From the NCBI RefSeq assembly GCF_036880985.1, contig NZ_JBAJNO010000009.1:2702501-2766500 (forward strand): 64,000 bases of DNA. The letters run 5' to 3'. Shown here piece by piece: positions 1-8,653 of this stretch (position 1 is the first letter of the stretch; each line of letters opens with the position of its first letter). This DNA is from Limibacter armeniacum (lineage in GTDB: Bacteria > Bacteroidota > Bacteroidia > Cytophagales > Flammeovirgaceae). The position numbers and the translations under genes were made by a program. Under the pieces are notes generated by a model. The model was not told the origin of the DNA, searched no databases, and saw only the letters and a list, made by a program, of their open reading frames with translations.

Positions 1-267
1 TGTTATTGGTGATTCTAATTGTATTATACTAATAACATTTTACATAAAAATATATTATTAACCTTTACCTCTTCTTCAAAGTCAATTCAAATGATCCATT
101 GTTATTACTCTATTATTTCCATAGAGTAAGTGTCAAATATAAGCCAAGTTTACAATGATTTGAAGAAATGAAAGAAATATTAAGATAAAATTTATAGATA
201 AAGGTAATTCAATATCAATTCCTTGTAAGTATAGAAAGCATACAAAAGGTAATTAACACTGAAGAAA
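1..267. other. AT-rich gene-free left edge
   Basis: This stretch lies downstream of the leftward cysC gene and runs off the window. It is strongly AT-rich and I see no convincing ORF, RNA gene or clear hairpin terminator in it. A short reading frame crossing into cysC on the same strand is only an out-of-frame shadow. Confidence 0.5.
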
Positions 268-861
268 TTAGAGCTTTTTGCTGATAGCTGTCCATAGTTG
301 CTCGATCGCTTCTTCAACAGTATACTGATCGGAAAGAATTTCAACATCAGGATTTTCAGGTGCTTCAAAAGGTGAGGAGATACCTGTGAAGTTGGAGATT
401 TCACCAGCTCTTGCCTTTTTGTAAAGTCCCTTTACGTCTCTTTGTTCACATACTTCCAATGGACAATTCACAAATACTTCTACAAAATTGTCAGCTTCGA
501 CAATATCTCTTACTTTTTGTCTGTCTTTAGCAAATGGAGAAACAAAAGCTGACAGTGTAACTACCCCAGCGTCAACGAAAAGGTTAGCCACTTCACCAAT
601 TCTGCGAATGTTTTCTTCTCTACTTTCGTCCGAGAAATCAAGGTCTTTGTTGAGACCACTTCTCACATTGTCTCCGTCCAAAATATAGGTATGGACTCCG
701 TTTTCGTGTAGTTTAGCTTCTAGCGCATTAGCAATAGTGGATTTTCCAGAACCTGAAAGACCCGTAAACCAAATAACGAAAGAGCGATGCCCGATTTGTT
801 TATTACGGTCTTCTTTACGCACCTTATAATCGTGCGGAATGATATGGAGTTTCTCTGCCAT
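268..861 (-). CDS. cysC: Adenylyl-sulfate kinase (APS kinase)
   Basis: A 197-residue protein that phosphorylates adenosine 5'-phosphosulfate to PAPS, the sulfate donor for sulfotransferases and for PAPS-dependent sulfate reduction. The P-loop GLSGSGKST lies at residues 34-42. It is followed by LDGDNVRSGLNKDL (about 61-74), which is typical of the APS-binding side, and by SPFAKDR (about 108-114). The length matches free-standing CysC rather than a CysN/C fusion. It is the last leftward gene before the window edge and is separated from the rhamnose operon by a terminator at about 1,050-1,077, so it is probably transcribed on its own. No sulfurylase or sulfotransferase gene is visible here. A role in sulfated surface polysaccharide is an inference from the neighbouring sugar genes. 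Confidence 0.95.
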   Translation of the reverse strand: MAEKLHIIPHDYKVRKEDRNKQIGHRSFVIWFTGLSGSGKSTIANALEAKLHENGVHTYILDGDNVRSGLNKDLDFSDESREENIRRIGEVANLFVDAGVVTLSAFVSPFAKDRQKVRDIVEADNFVEVFVNCPLEVCEQRDVKGLYKKARAGEISNFTGISSPFEAPENPDVEILSDQYTVEEAIEQLWTAISKKL

Positions 862-1048
862 CGTATGATAAATCTTAATTTAAGATTGATTAGGTATCCA
901 AATATTCATTAAGTGTTACCTGTGTATAGGAAATTTGCAAGGTAATAAAACATTGTATTTTATAATTAAGTACTAAGACAAAAGATTTAAACTTAGTCTC
1001 TTAACCTCTTGCGGTTAGATTGTATTAACAAATGAAGTAAAAGGCATG

Positions 1049-1077
1049 AAAAAGGCTGCCCAACTAATTGGGCAGCC
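1049..1077 (-). terminator. Rho-independent terminator after the rfb operon
   Basis: On the minus strand a perfect 10-bp stem, GGCTGCCCAA with TTGGGCAGCC and a 4-nt loop, is followed by five T residues. It lies 23 bp past the rfbB stop codon, so it ends the leftward rhamnose operon before cysC. Confidence 0.85.
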
Positions 1078-1099
1078 ATCATTTGGATCAATTTCGTTT

Positions 1100-2125
1100 T
1101 CAGGAAACTGTTTCCTTGTATTTTTCAAGGTACCACTCAATAGTTTTGACAATACCTGTTTCAAAGTTTTCTTCTGCCTTCCAGCCTAATTGAGTCTCGA
1201 TTTTTGTGGCATCAATAGCGTAGCGTCTGTCGTGCCCAGGACGATCTTTTACAAATGTGATAAACTGTTTGTAACTGCCATTTTCCAAAGGTTTGTATTT
1301 GTCCAGTAGTTCACAAATAGTATTGACAATGTAAAGGTTATCTCGCTCATTTCGTCCACCAATATTATATGTCTCACCCGCTTCACCTTTGTGATAAACA
1401 AGGTCAATACCTTTACAGTGATCCATTACATAAAGCCAGTCTCTAATGTTCTGACCATCTCCATAAATTGGAATGGATTGTTTGCCTAATGCCTTTCTGA
1501 TGATGACTGGAATAAGTTTTTCATCATGTTGTTTAGGTCCGTAGTTGTTGGAGCAGTTAGTTGTCACTACTTGCATACCATAAGTATGGAAATAGCTTCT
1601 GACGATCATATCACTGCTAGCTTTTGAGGCACTGTAAGGACTATTTGGGGCATATGGTGTTTCTTCTGTGAAAAGCCCTGTTTTACCCAAGGTACCATAT
1701 ACTTCATCTGTTGATATATGGTGGAATCGACAGTCTTTATAAGCATCTTTATAGGTGAAAGGTGATTCCATCCAATATTTACGAGCAACATCTAAAAGGG
1801 TGAAAGTACCATTCACATTAGTACGAATAAATGCTTCAGGTCCCTCAATGGAGTTATCAACATGTGACTCGGCAGCAAAGTGAATTACGCCTTTTATATT
1901 ATGTTCAGTGAACAATTGCGCTATCAGTTCTCTGTCACAAATATCTCCTTCAACAAATGAGTAGCGTGGATGGTTAGCCGGTATTTCAGCTAGGTTAGCT
2001 AAGTCACCTGCATAAGTCATTTTATCGAGGTTGATTACATAGTAATCTTCATATTTATTCAGGAAGTATGGTACAAAGTTGGACCCAATAAAGCCCGCAC
2101 CTCCAGTTATCAGTATAGATTTCAT
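1100..2125 (-). CDS. rfbB: dTDP-glucose 4,6-dehydratase
   Basis: A 341-residue extended short-chain dehydrogenase that converts dTDP-D-glucose to dTDP-4-keto-6-deoxy-D-glucose, the second step of dTDP-L-rhamnose synthesis. The NAD-binding glycine motif GGAGFIGSN is at residues 8-16, the T-D-E catalytic triplet at 139-141 (ISTDEVYG) and the YxxxK pair at Tyr164/Lys168 (YSASK). The length fits the family. It is the last gene of the leftward rfbA-rfbC-rfbD-rfbB set, 50 bp after rfbD, and a hairpin terminator follows. Its 4-keto product is also the substrate of the FdtA/QdtA-like ketoisomerase encoded at 34.4 kb, so the pathway may branch. Confidence 0.96.
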   Translation of the reverse strand: MKSILITGGAGFIGSNFVPYFLNKYEDYYVINLDKMTYAGDLANLAEIPANHPRYSFVEGDICDRELIAQLFTEHNIKGVIHFAAESHVDNSIEGPEAFIRTNVNGTFTLLDVARKYWMESPFTYKDAYKDCRFHHISTDEVYGTLGKTGLFTEETPYAPNSPYSASKASSDMIVRSYFHTYGMQVVTTNCSNNYGPKQHDEKLIPVIIRKALGKQSIPIYGDGQNIRDWLYVMDHCKGIDLVYHKGEAGETYNIGGRNERDNLYIVNTICELLDKYKPLENGSYKQFITFVKDRPGHDRRYAIDATKIETQLGWKAEENFETGIVKTIEWYLEKYKETVS

Positions 2126-2175
2126 ATTTGTAGACGTAAGTGAGGTATAAGTAGTAAGTTAGATTGTAATAAGGA

Positions 2176-3027
2176 TTATGATTCTAGTTTATCAAGACAA
2201 GCTTTGAGACTGTCACGCCAATAAGGTGTTTCAACTCCTAATTGTTTGATCTTGCTCTTGTCCATCACACTGTAGTGTGGTCTGCGGGCAGGAGTGGGAT
2301 ACTGTTCTGTTGGAATTGCATTTACCTTAACAGGAAGTTGCTTTAGTTCAAAGATAGCTTGGGCAAAGTCATACCAACTAGCTACGCCTTCATTGCTAAA
2401 ATGATAAGTGCCATACTCAGTGGCACCTGATTCAATAATCTGCATGATGGCTTTTGCAAGATCTGCAGCGTAAGTTGGTGTCCCGATTTGGTCAGCGATG
2501 ATGCTCAGTTCATTTCGTGTTTCAGCAAGCCTTAACATCGTCTTGACGAAGTTTCCACCAAAGGTTGAGTACAACCACGAAGTCCGAAGAATAAAGGATT
2601 TATCAGATACATTTCTGACAGCTTCTTCTCCTTGCCATTTGGTTACTCCGTACACACTGATAGGTGCTGCAATATCTGTTTCCTGATAAGGTTTATGATT
2701 TTTACCATCAAAGACAAAATCTGTCGAAATGTGAATCAGTACAGTACCTGACTCATGACATGATTGGGCTAGGAGAGAAGCTCCTGTTACATTGACTTTC
2801 GTTGCCGTATCCTGTTCACTTTCTGCTTTGTCAACAGCAGTATAGGCAGCACAGTTAATGCAATAGTTGTAATGTGACTTCTGGAAATAAGCACTCACTT
2901 CTTGGGCATTTGTAATATCCAGATGAGTGTGATCTGTAAAGTCAAAGTGAAATGGTAAATCGGCAGCTAATAGTTTTAATTCACTACCTAATTGACCATC
3001 TGCTCCAGTTACAAGTATCTTTTTCAT
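2176..3027 (-). CDS. rfbD: dTDP-4-dehydrorhamnose reductase
   Basis: A 283-residue NADPH-dependent short-chain dehydrogenase-type reductase that performs the last step of dTDP-L-rhamnose synthesis. The nucleotide-binding motif GADGQLG is at residues 8-14, STDFVFDG at 101-108, and the catalytic YxxxK at Tyr126/Lys130 (YGVTK). Length and motif order match RfbD/RmlD. It starts 9 bp after the rfbC stop, so translation is probably coupled. Confidence 0.95.
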   Translation of the reverse strand: MKKILVTGADGQLGSELKLLAADLPFHFDFTDHTHLDITNAQEVSAYFQKSHYNYCINCAAYTAVDKAESEQDTATKVNVTGASLLAQSCHESGTVLIHISTDFVFDGKNHKPYQETDIAAPISVYGVTKWQGEEAVRNVSDKSFILRTSWLYSTFGGNFVKTMLRLAETRNELSIIADQIGTPTYAADLAKAIMQIIESGATEYGTYHFSNEGVASWYDFAQAIFELKQLPVKVNAIPTEQYPTPARRPHYSVMDKSKIKQLGVETPYWRDSLKACLDKLES

Positions 3028-3036
3028 ACTAAGGAA

Positions 3037-3597
3037 TTACAATTGAGAGACTGTTTTTAGGTAAGTATCTAGAGTCGGAAGCTTCTGATCTTTTTCAGAT
3101 ATAGTCAGTTTGCTTTCATCAAGTCCCCAATCGATATTCAGTTGAGGGTCGTTGAATATGATACCACTTTCTGCTTGTGGAGCGTAGAAGTTGTCACACT
3201 TATAAAAGAACTCGGCAGACTCGCTTAATACCACAAAGCCATGTGCAAATCCTCTTGGTATAAACATCTGCTTTTTGTTTTCACCACTTAATTTGACTGC
3301 AATATGTTGTCCATAAGTCGGTGATTGTTCCCGTAGGTCTACTGCAACATCTAGGACTTCTCCTGATAGTACAGAAACCAATTTTGCTTGGGCAAATTCA
3401 CCTAATTGTAAGTGAAGACCTCTTAATACTCCAAAAGAGGATTTTGACCTGTTGTCTTGTACAAAATTAGCGGACAGTCCTGTTTCCTTTTCAAAGGTTC
3501 TTTGGTTGAAACTTTCAAAAAAGCACCCCCTTTCATCCCCAAAAACGGTAGGCTCAATGATATAGCAATCCTTAAGATTGGTTTCTTGAATGGTCAT
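3037..3597 (-). CDS. rfbC: dTDP-4-dehydrorhamnose 3,5-epimerase
   Basis: A 186-residue cupin-fold epimerase that acts at C3 and C5 of dTDP-4-keto-6-deoxyglucose. The conserved RGLHLQ motif holds the likely catalytic base His62. The segment VLDVAVDLR (about 81-89) and the later FIPRGFAHGF stretch are family hallmarks. The usual length is about 180 residues. It sits between rfbA (52 bp upstream) and rfbD (9 bp downstream) in the leftward operon. Confidence 0.95.
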   Translation of the reverse strand: MTIQETNLKDCYIIEPTVFGDERGCFFESFNQRTFEKETGLSANFVQDNRSKSSFGVLRGLHLQLGEFAQAKLVSVLSGEVLDVAVDLREQSPTYGQHIAVKLSGENKKQMFIPRGFAHGFVVLSESAEFFYKCDNFYAPQAESGIIFNDPQLNIDWGLDESKLTISEKDQKLPTLDTYLKTVSQL

Positions 3598-3649
3598 TCT
3601 AAGTTCAAAATTATGAGAGCAGATAACTTTAGGTTATCCGATTCTGGTT

Positions 3650-4543
3650 TCAGATTAATAGCTCATTATTTACAGCAACGGGTAGTTGTGCTACTTGCTG
3701 TAGATATTTCCCATAACCACTTTTCAACAATGGTTCTGCAATTTTAGTAAGTTGTTCCTTATCAATAAAGCCCATACGGTAAGCAACTTCTTCAATACAG
3801 CCGATTTTCAAACCTTGCCTTTCTTCAATTACTTTTACAAACTCTCCAGCTTGCATAAGAGAATTGATGGTACCTGTGTCAAGCCATGCAGTACCTCGGT
3901 TCATGACACTGACATTCAGTTTTCCTTTTTCCAAATAAACTTTGTTGACATCGGTAATTTCTAATTCACCACGAGCACTTGGTTTAATGCTTTTGGCAAT
4001 TTCGACAACATCATTATCGTAATAATAGATACCTGGAACAGCGTAATTAGATTTCGGTTTGTTAGGTTTTTCTTCAATAGAAATAACCTTTCCTCCTTCA
4101 TCAAATTCTACGACTCCATAGCGTTCAGGGTCATGAACATGATAAGCATAAACGATTCCTCCATCAGGATCGGTATTCTCCTGAAGTTTTTGAGAGAGTC
4201 CTGTGCCGTAAAATATATTGTCACCAAGTATCAAGGCGACTTTATCATCACCGATAAATTCTTCACCAATGATAAAAGCCTGTGCCAGCCCTTCGGGGTT
4301 TGGTTGTGTTTTGTAAGTAAACTTACATCCAATTCGTGAGCCGTCTCCTAGTAAGCTTTCAAAAAGAGGAAGATGTTCAGGTGTGGAAATGATCAGGATA
4401 TCGTTAATGCCTGAAAGCATTAAAGTGGAAAGTGGATAGTAGATCATTGGTTTGTCATAAACAGGCATTAGCTGTTTACTGATAGCGATAGTAAGCGGAT
4501 GAAGTCTTGTTCCAGACCCACCTGCAAGAATAATCCCTTTCAT
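3650..4543 (-). CDS. rfbA: Glucose-1-phosphate thymidylyltransferase
   Basis: A 297-residue nucleotidyltransferase that makes dTDP-glucose from dTTP and glucose-1-phosphate, the entry step to dTDP-rhamnose. The signature [11 protein letters not shown] is at residues 8-18. [23 protein letters not shown] and the EEKP motif follow in the expected order. It is the first gene of the leftward rfbACDB operon, with about 100 bp to the next gene upstream on the same strand. The length matches RmlA. Confidence 0.96.
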   Translation of the reverse strand: MKGIILAGGSGTRLHPLTIAISKQLMPVYDKPMIYYPLSTLMLSGINDILIISTPEHLPLFESLLGDGSRIGCKFTYKTQPNPEGLAQAFIIGEEFIGDDKVALILGDNIFYGTGLSQKLQENTDPDGGIVYAYHVHDPERYGVVEFDEGGKVISIEEKPNKPKSNYAVPGIYYYDNDVVEIAKSIKPSARGELEITDVNKVYLEKGKLNVSVMNRGTAWLDTGTINSLMQAGEFVKVIEERQGLKIGCIEEVAYRMGFIDKEQLTKIAEPLLKSGYGKYLQQVAQLPVAVNNELLI

Positions 4544-4645
4544 GGTATTTTAATGGATTAGAGTTGTTAGAAATAGTTAGGGTATTTAAATCAGTATATT
4601 GAAATGAATATTGATAGTAGTTTATGATGTAATATCTCTTTCATC

Positions 4646-5284
4646 TCAAGTCAAATCTATTAATCTTTTTGCCATTTTCTTAAAATTTCTTACAGTATCT
4701 TTGTCTGTACCGAGCTTCATCAGGGTCTCCTCATAAATCTCTTGAAGAGCGTAGAAGTGAGGATTGTGATTTAGTCGGGCCAAGGTTAGTCCTTTGAAAC
4801 AACGGTGTGATTGATTGTAGATTATATTACAGGGATGCTCAGGATATTTATTGAACTTTATATCCAACATATCAACCCGGCAGTTTTCTTCTAAAAACCT
4901 AATACCTGTCGTATACATAAAGTCTTCTACATCTGAGGCGACAGCACCGATATCTTTAGGAGATCTAATGATATACCTGAAGTATTTTTGATTCCGAATA
5001 CGTCCCAAAGACATGACAACGGTATTACTTTCCAAGGATCTGACATTTGTATGGTACAAATATGGTTGCACGAAATCTTCGACTTTGTCAATGCGGGTGC
5101 CGATACTTACTTCCATAATGTGTTCATCGCCTTCGTAAGTGGTTGTAGTGAAAATCACATTCTGAAAACCATCAGGCGTTAGTTTTCTGTACTGATGTTT
5201 GCTGGGAATGAAACCGAAATCTCGATCATTGAAGAAATCGTACAGTTCAAAGTGCAGGGCAGCCTCGAATTCAGCAGTTGTCAT
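4646..5284 (-). CDS. Conserved-looking protein of unknown function
   Basis: A 212-residue protein with no signal peptide or membrane segment. I do not recognise the family. The N-terminal half reads as a soluble alpha/beta domain. A cysteine-containing stretch occurs in the middle (LEENCRVDML, and later NIIYNQSHRCFKG). The C-terminus is basic and helical (RNFKKMAKRLIDLT). It lies about 100 bp upstream of rfbA on the same strand, so it may be the first gene of that transcript, although nothing in it suggests sugar chemistry. Codon use looks like that of its neighbours. Confidence 0.75.
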   Translation of the reverse strand: MTTAEFEAALHFELYDFFNDRDFGFIPSKHQYRKLTPDGFQNVIFTTTTYEGDEHIMEVSIGTRIDKVEDFVQPYLYHTNVRSLESNTVVMSLGRIRNQKYFRYIIRSPKDIGAVASDVEDFMYTTGIRFLEENCRVDMLDIKFNKYPEHPCNIIYNQSHRCFKGLTLARLNHNPHFYALQEIYEETLMKLGTDKDTVRNFKKMAKRLIDLT

Positions 5285-5459
5285 GGATATAAATGGTTTG
5301 CAGCTCAGCTTGGATGTAAGTTTTTAAAGATAATAATAATAGAATTGATATAATACCTGATTTGACCTTGTTCAAGAAAATTCTGTTTCACCGTCATTGT
5401 TAGTATTGGTGAAAGTATTATGCATATAGGAATTGACAGGTAAGGTAAATGGATGAAGT

Positions 5460-6137
5460 ATGGAAGATAAGAAAATCAAAATAGTTGAGACGGGTGATGG
5501 TTCGAGCACACTTTACAATGAAGAACTCAATGAAACCTATCATTCTTCTCATGGAGCACTAACAGAGTCAAGACATGTGTTTATCAAGGCAGGATTTGCA
5601 CCTGTAAGCGAAAAGACGAAAGAAGTAGCCATCTTGGAAATAGGCTTTGGAACAGGCTTGAATGCAATCTTGACTATTGAAGAAGCCTTGAAAAATCCAG
5701 ACATCCAAATCGTTTATACTACTTTAGAACCATTTCCATTAGATAACGATCTGGTAGAAGGCTTGAATTATAAGCAGTTGATTGATGAATCATTACACCC
5801 TTACTTTGACCAGTTACATCAGGCTACGTGGAATGAAGATGTACAGATTCTGCCAAATTTTATTCTGCATAAAGCAGATAAGAAACTGGAAGAGTTTGAT
5901 GCGAAGAACAGACGCTTTAATCTTGTGTATTATGATGCATTTGCGCCAAGCAAGCAGCCAGATATGTGGACAGAAGATAATCTTGCAAAGTGTTTCGCTT
6001 TGTCACAAGAGGAATGTATGCTTGTGACATACTGTGCAAGCGGACAGTTTAAGCGTAACCTAAAGTCAGCTGGTTTTGCAATAGAGTCTTATCCAGGCCC
6101 TCCAGGTAAGCGAGAAATGACAAGAGGATTGAAGTAA
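5460..6137 (+). CDS. mnmD: tRNA wobble-uridine methyltransferase MnmD
   Basis: A 225-residue SAM-dependent methyltransferase of the DUF752/MnmC2 family. It is the stand-alone form without the FAD oxidoreductase half found in enterobacterial MnmC, and methylates nm5(s2)U34 to mnm5(s2)U34 in tRNA. The SAM-binding motif LEIGFGTGLNA is at residues 59-69 and DAFAPSKQPDMW, characteristic of the family, at 159-170. The C-terminal GPPGKREMTRG is also typical. It is a single rightward gene ending at a strong terminator and facing the hemerythrin gene. MnmA, which supplies the 2-thio group on the same base, is encoded at 13.1-14.4 kb. Confidence 0.9.
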   Translation: MEDKKIKIVETGDGSSTLYNEELNETYHSSHGALTESRHVFIKAGFAPVSEKTKEVAILEIGFGTGLNAILTIEEALKNPDIQIVYTTLEPFPLDNDLVEGLNYKQLIDESLHPYFDQLHQATWNEDVQILPNFILHKADKKLEEFDAKNRRFNLVYYDAFAPSKQPDMWTEDNLAKCFALSQEECMLVTYCASGQFKRNLKSAGFAIESYPGPPGKREMTRGLK

Positions 6138-6145
6138 ATAGATAA

Positions 6146-6172
6146 GCCACCTTAATTACTAGGTGGCTTTTT
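6146..6172 (+). terminator. Rho-independent terminator after mnmD
   Basis: GCCACCT (6,146-6,152) pairs with AGGTGGC (6,161-6,167), followed by TTTTTG. It begins 9 bp after the mnmD stop codon, in the gap between two converging genes. Confidence 0.8.
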
Positions 6173-6178
6173 GATTTA

Positions 6179-6940
6179 TTAGTTCATACGGGCTTTTTGG
6201 GAGAGTCGGAGTTTCATCCTGTTTTGAAGAGCTATGGCTTTTGGAAACAGGATTTCATTTTCTATACAGGCATGTATCATCAAATCCTCTTCGAAATGTT
6301 TTAACTCTGTGTAGATTACTTTTGTGTAAGGAGTTGTACGTTCACATACCTGATATCCGTTGGTTAACTCTCGTAGTCCTGACATTTTATCTTCATCATC
6401 GTGATGTTCTTCAGATAAGTGTTTCAAGTCATGGTTTTTCAAATCACGAAACAGCATATATGGATTGAATATACCCCTATCAGCCTGCATCAGTCTTTCT
6501 ATAAATTTGAAGAGCGTATCTTCTTCTTCATAGATGTGCTTAATAAAGTCTTCTAAAAATACAGGGAAGATTACTTTCATATCTTCAGCTACGGCAGGAT
6601 TGTCAAAAAGTCTGCTGTCAATATCATCAATCAGTTTAGCGATATAGGGAAGTTTGTAACGGATAAACTTCATATGGGCTACCTTGAGGTACTCGATAAC
6701 CAGATCAAGGTCATATTTTTTCAGCTCATTGAAGTCAGGTTGTGGATTAGTTGTTTTACCCGCTTCTTCCAATTCTTTGATAACCTTTCCTTTGTCAAGG
6801 TTTTTCTGTTGACATATTTTGTCAAGTGTTTCTTCAGAATGTTGATAGAAGGGTACTCCAAAAAAGTGGAGTACTGAAGCATAGGCATAGTTTTCAGTAA
6901 CTAGTTCAATAACCTTTTTGTGCAGCAAATCCTGTTGCAT
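6179..6940 (-). CDS. Hemerythrin-domain, RIC/YtfE-like protein
   Basis: A 253-residue cytoplasmic protein. The first 60 residues resemble the ScdA/DUF542 N-terminal helix-turn segment (VTENYAYASVLHFFGV). The rest is an all-helical hemerythrin-like domain with histidines and acidic residues placed for a di-iron site: HMKF, KHIYEEED, SEEHHDDEDKM and MIHACIENEILFPKA. RIC proteins repair iron-sulfur centres damaged by nitric oxide or oxidants. This one lacks the usual cysteine pair of the DUF542 head, so the assignment to the superfamily is firmer than the exact function. It stands alone on the minus strand, convergent with mnmD. Confidence 0.8.
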   Translation of the reverse strand: MQQDLLHKKVIELVTENYAYASVLHFFGVPFYQHSEETLDKICQQKNLDKGKVIKELEEAGKTTNPQPDFNELKKYDLDLVIEYLKVAHMKFIRYKLPYIAKLIDDIDSRLFDNPAVAEDMKVIFPVFLEDFIKHIYEEEDTLFKFIERLMQADRGIFNPYMLFRDLKNHDLKHLSEEHHDDEDKMSGLRELTNGYQVCERTTPYTKVIYTELKHFEEDLMIHACIENEILFPKAIALQNRMKLRLSQKARMN

Positions 6941-7028
6941 ACAATTATATTTTTGGAGTCAGAGTGAGACTTGATATCTGTTAGTTAAGATATAGAAAGT
7001 TAGTGAAAATCAACCAAGCAGCAGATCA

Positions 7029-7060
7029 TTGGGCACAGCCATCATCATTGGTTATCTTTG
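7029..7060 (+). promoter_or_regulatory. Candidate promoter for queG
   Basis: TTG at 7,029-7,031 and TATCTTTG at 7,053-7,060 are separated by 21 bp. They match the Bacteroidota primary-sigma pattern TTG/TTTG plus TAnnTTTG, about 90 bp before the queG start. Confidence 0.45.
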
Positions 7061-7151
7061 CACTGAACAGTAGAATTACTTACCAATATAGGAATTCTGT
7101 TCATGATATGAATAAGTAGGAACAAAAATAGAATGGGCAGGGCTCAAAAAC

Positions 7152-8096
7152 ATGGCAAATGATATTCAAAGGCAACGGTATTCACAAATGATCAAGCAGA
7201 AAGCGGCTGACATGGGATTTGATTACTGTGGGATTGCTCAGGCAGGTTTTCTGGAAGAAGAGGCGAGAGGGCTTGAGAAGTGGCTTTCAGAAGGAATGCA
7301 TGGTGAAATGGGCTATATGGCTAATCATTTTGATAAGCGTTTGGATCCGACAAAGTTGGTACCAGGAGCCAAGTCTGTTGTTGTGTTGATGTATAACTAT
7401 TATCCAGAAAAGGATGTGGCGAAGGATGATAGTTACAAAATTGCAAAGTATGCATACGGAGAAGATTATCACTTTGTCATTAAGCGTAAGCTGAAAGATT
7501 TGGTCAAGTACATTCATGAGGAAATCGGTGAAGTGGAAGGCAGGGTGTTTGTAGATTCGGCTCCCGTGATGGAAAGACAATGGGCACAGAAGGCAGGAGT
7601 CGGTTGGATAGGTAAAAACAGCCTTTTGCTGAATAAGCAGATGGGAAGTTTCTTTTTCCTTTCTGAGCTGATTATTGATCTTGATCTAGTACCTGATGGA
7701 CCAGTAAAAGATTACTGTGGGACATGTACACGCTGCATCGATGCTTGTCCTACAGATGCGATTGTGGATGCTGGAGTTGTGGATGGAAGTAAATGTATCT
7801 CATATTTTACCATAGAACTGAAGGATGCTATTCCGAAAGAAGTAGAAGGGAAGTTTGATAATTGGATATTCGGATGTGATATCTGTCAGGATGTGTGTCC
7901 GTGGAACCGGTTTTCAAAATCTCATCAGGAGCTGGACTTCGCTCCATCACCCAAATTGGATGAAATGAGTAGGGCTGACTGGGAGGAAATTACAGAAGAA
8001 GTATTCAAGGAACTGTTCAGAAAATCAGCAGTGAAACGGACGAAGCTGGCGGGATTGAAACGAAACATAGACTTTGTAAAGCCAAAAGGGCAATAA
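7152..8096 (+). CDS. queG: Epoxyqueuosine reductase QueG
   Basis: A 314-residue cobalamin and iron-sulfur enzyme that reduces epoxyqueuosine to queuosine at tRNA position 34. Two ferredoxin-type 4Fe-4S cysteine clusters are visible: [12 protein letters not shown] near residues 191-202 and [13 protein letters not shown] near 243-255. The upstream segments DYCGIAQAG and [23 protein letters not shown] are hallmarks of the family. It is shorter than E. coli QueG because the C-terminal HEAT-like extension is missing, which seems usual for this phylum. It is a single gene with its own candidate promoter and terminator. Confidence 0.93.
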   Translation: MANDIQRQRYSQMIKQKAADMGFDYCGIAQAGFLEEEARGLEKWLSEGMHGEMGYMANHFDKRLDPTKLVPGAKSVVVLMYNYYPEKDVAKDDSYKIAKYAYGEDYHFVIKRKLKDLVKYIHEEIGEVEGRVFVDSAPVMERQWAQKAGVGWIGKNSLLLNKQMGSFFFLSELIIDLDLVPDGPVKDYCGTCTRCIDACPTDAIVDAGVVDGSKCISYFTIELKDAIPKEVEGKFDNWIFGCDICQDVCPWNRFSKSHQELDFAPSPKLDEMSRADWEEITEEVFKELFRKSAVKRTKLAGLKRNIDFVKPKGQ

Positions 8097-8104
8097 GTGA
8101 TCAA

Positions 8105-8139
8105 TAAAAAAACCGACTCTACAGTCGGTTTATTTTTTT
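8105..8139. terminator. Bidirectional terminator between queG and the small ORF
   Basis: AACCGACT (8,111-8,118) pairs with AGTCGGTT (8,123-8,130). A-runs lie on the left and T-runs on the right, so the hairpin can end the rightward queG transcript and the leftward small gene. Confidence 0.75.
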
Positions 8140-8163
8140 GGATACACTTTTGATTAGAAGTTC

Positions 8164-8361
8164 TTACGCTAAAAGCGTTGCCATTTCAAATGATTCTTCG
8201 AGAGAAAGCTCATTGAAAAAGTCAAATTTCGTTTGGCACCATTTCTTAAGTTTAATTGCTTCGTCCTCAGTGAGTAAGTCAATAGCTTTGCTAAGTTCTT
8301 TCTCAAAGAGCGTTTGATCAAAAGACACCTTCTCGAGGATGGTTTTTGAATATTCTAGCAT
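8164..8361 (-). CDS. Small acidic helical protein, unknown function
   Basis: A 65-residue protein without cysteine clusters or membrane segments. It is nearly all helix-forming and rich in Glu, Leu and Lys (SFDQTLFEKELSKAIDLL). Similar short proteins are common in Bacteroidota, but I know no function for them. It starts with ATG, is followed by a bidirectional terminator, and has a 290-bp gap upstream that would hold its promoter and that of the divergent BatD gene. Confidence 0.65.
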   Translation of the reverse strand: MLEYSKTILEKVSFDQTLFEKELSKAIDLLTEDEAIKLKKWCQTKFDFFNELSLEESFEMATLLA

Positions 8362-8653
8362 GGTGGTTAAACGTTTTAAAAGTTAGTTGATATTTTACTT
8401 GGTTAAGCTTGTACTTAAGCCTGTTAAGCTATGTTAAATCATCTTTTGTCTTGGTCAAGATAAGTATTTTTAGCGTTAGCTATTCCTCCTTTACGAGGGT
8501 TTAGTGTAAAAGTTACCCTGTGTTAACAAATTAAACCTATTTTAACACTATCGCAATATTTTATACTTAAAAAAGTAAAAAACGTTGGATTTTATGTGGG
8601 TAATCACTATCTACTTCATTATTAAGTGTAAGAAAGTATTTATATAATTTAAT

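Noticed and set aside
192-404. 70-codon leftward ORF at the left edge
   Set aside because: It overlaps cysC out of frame and is low-complexity, AT-driven sequence.
6960-7010. Another heptad-repeat locus
   Set aside because: TTAG-like words recur here but at intervals of 4 to 6 bp, not 7.
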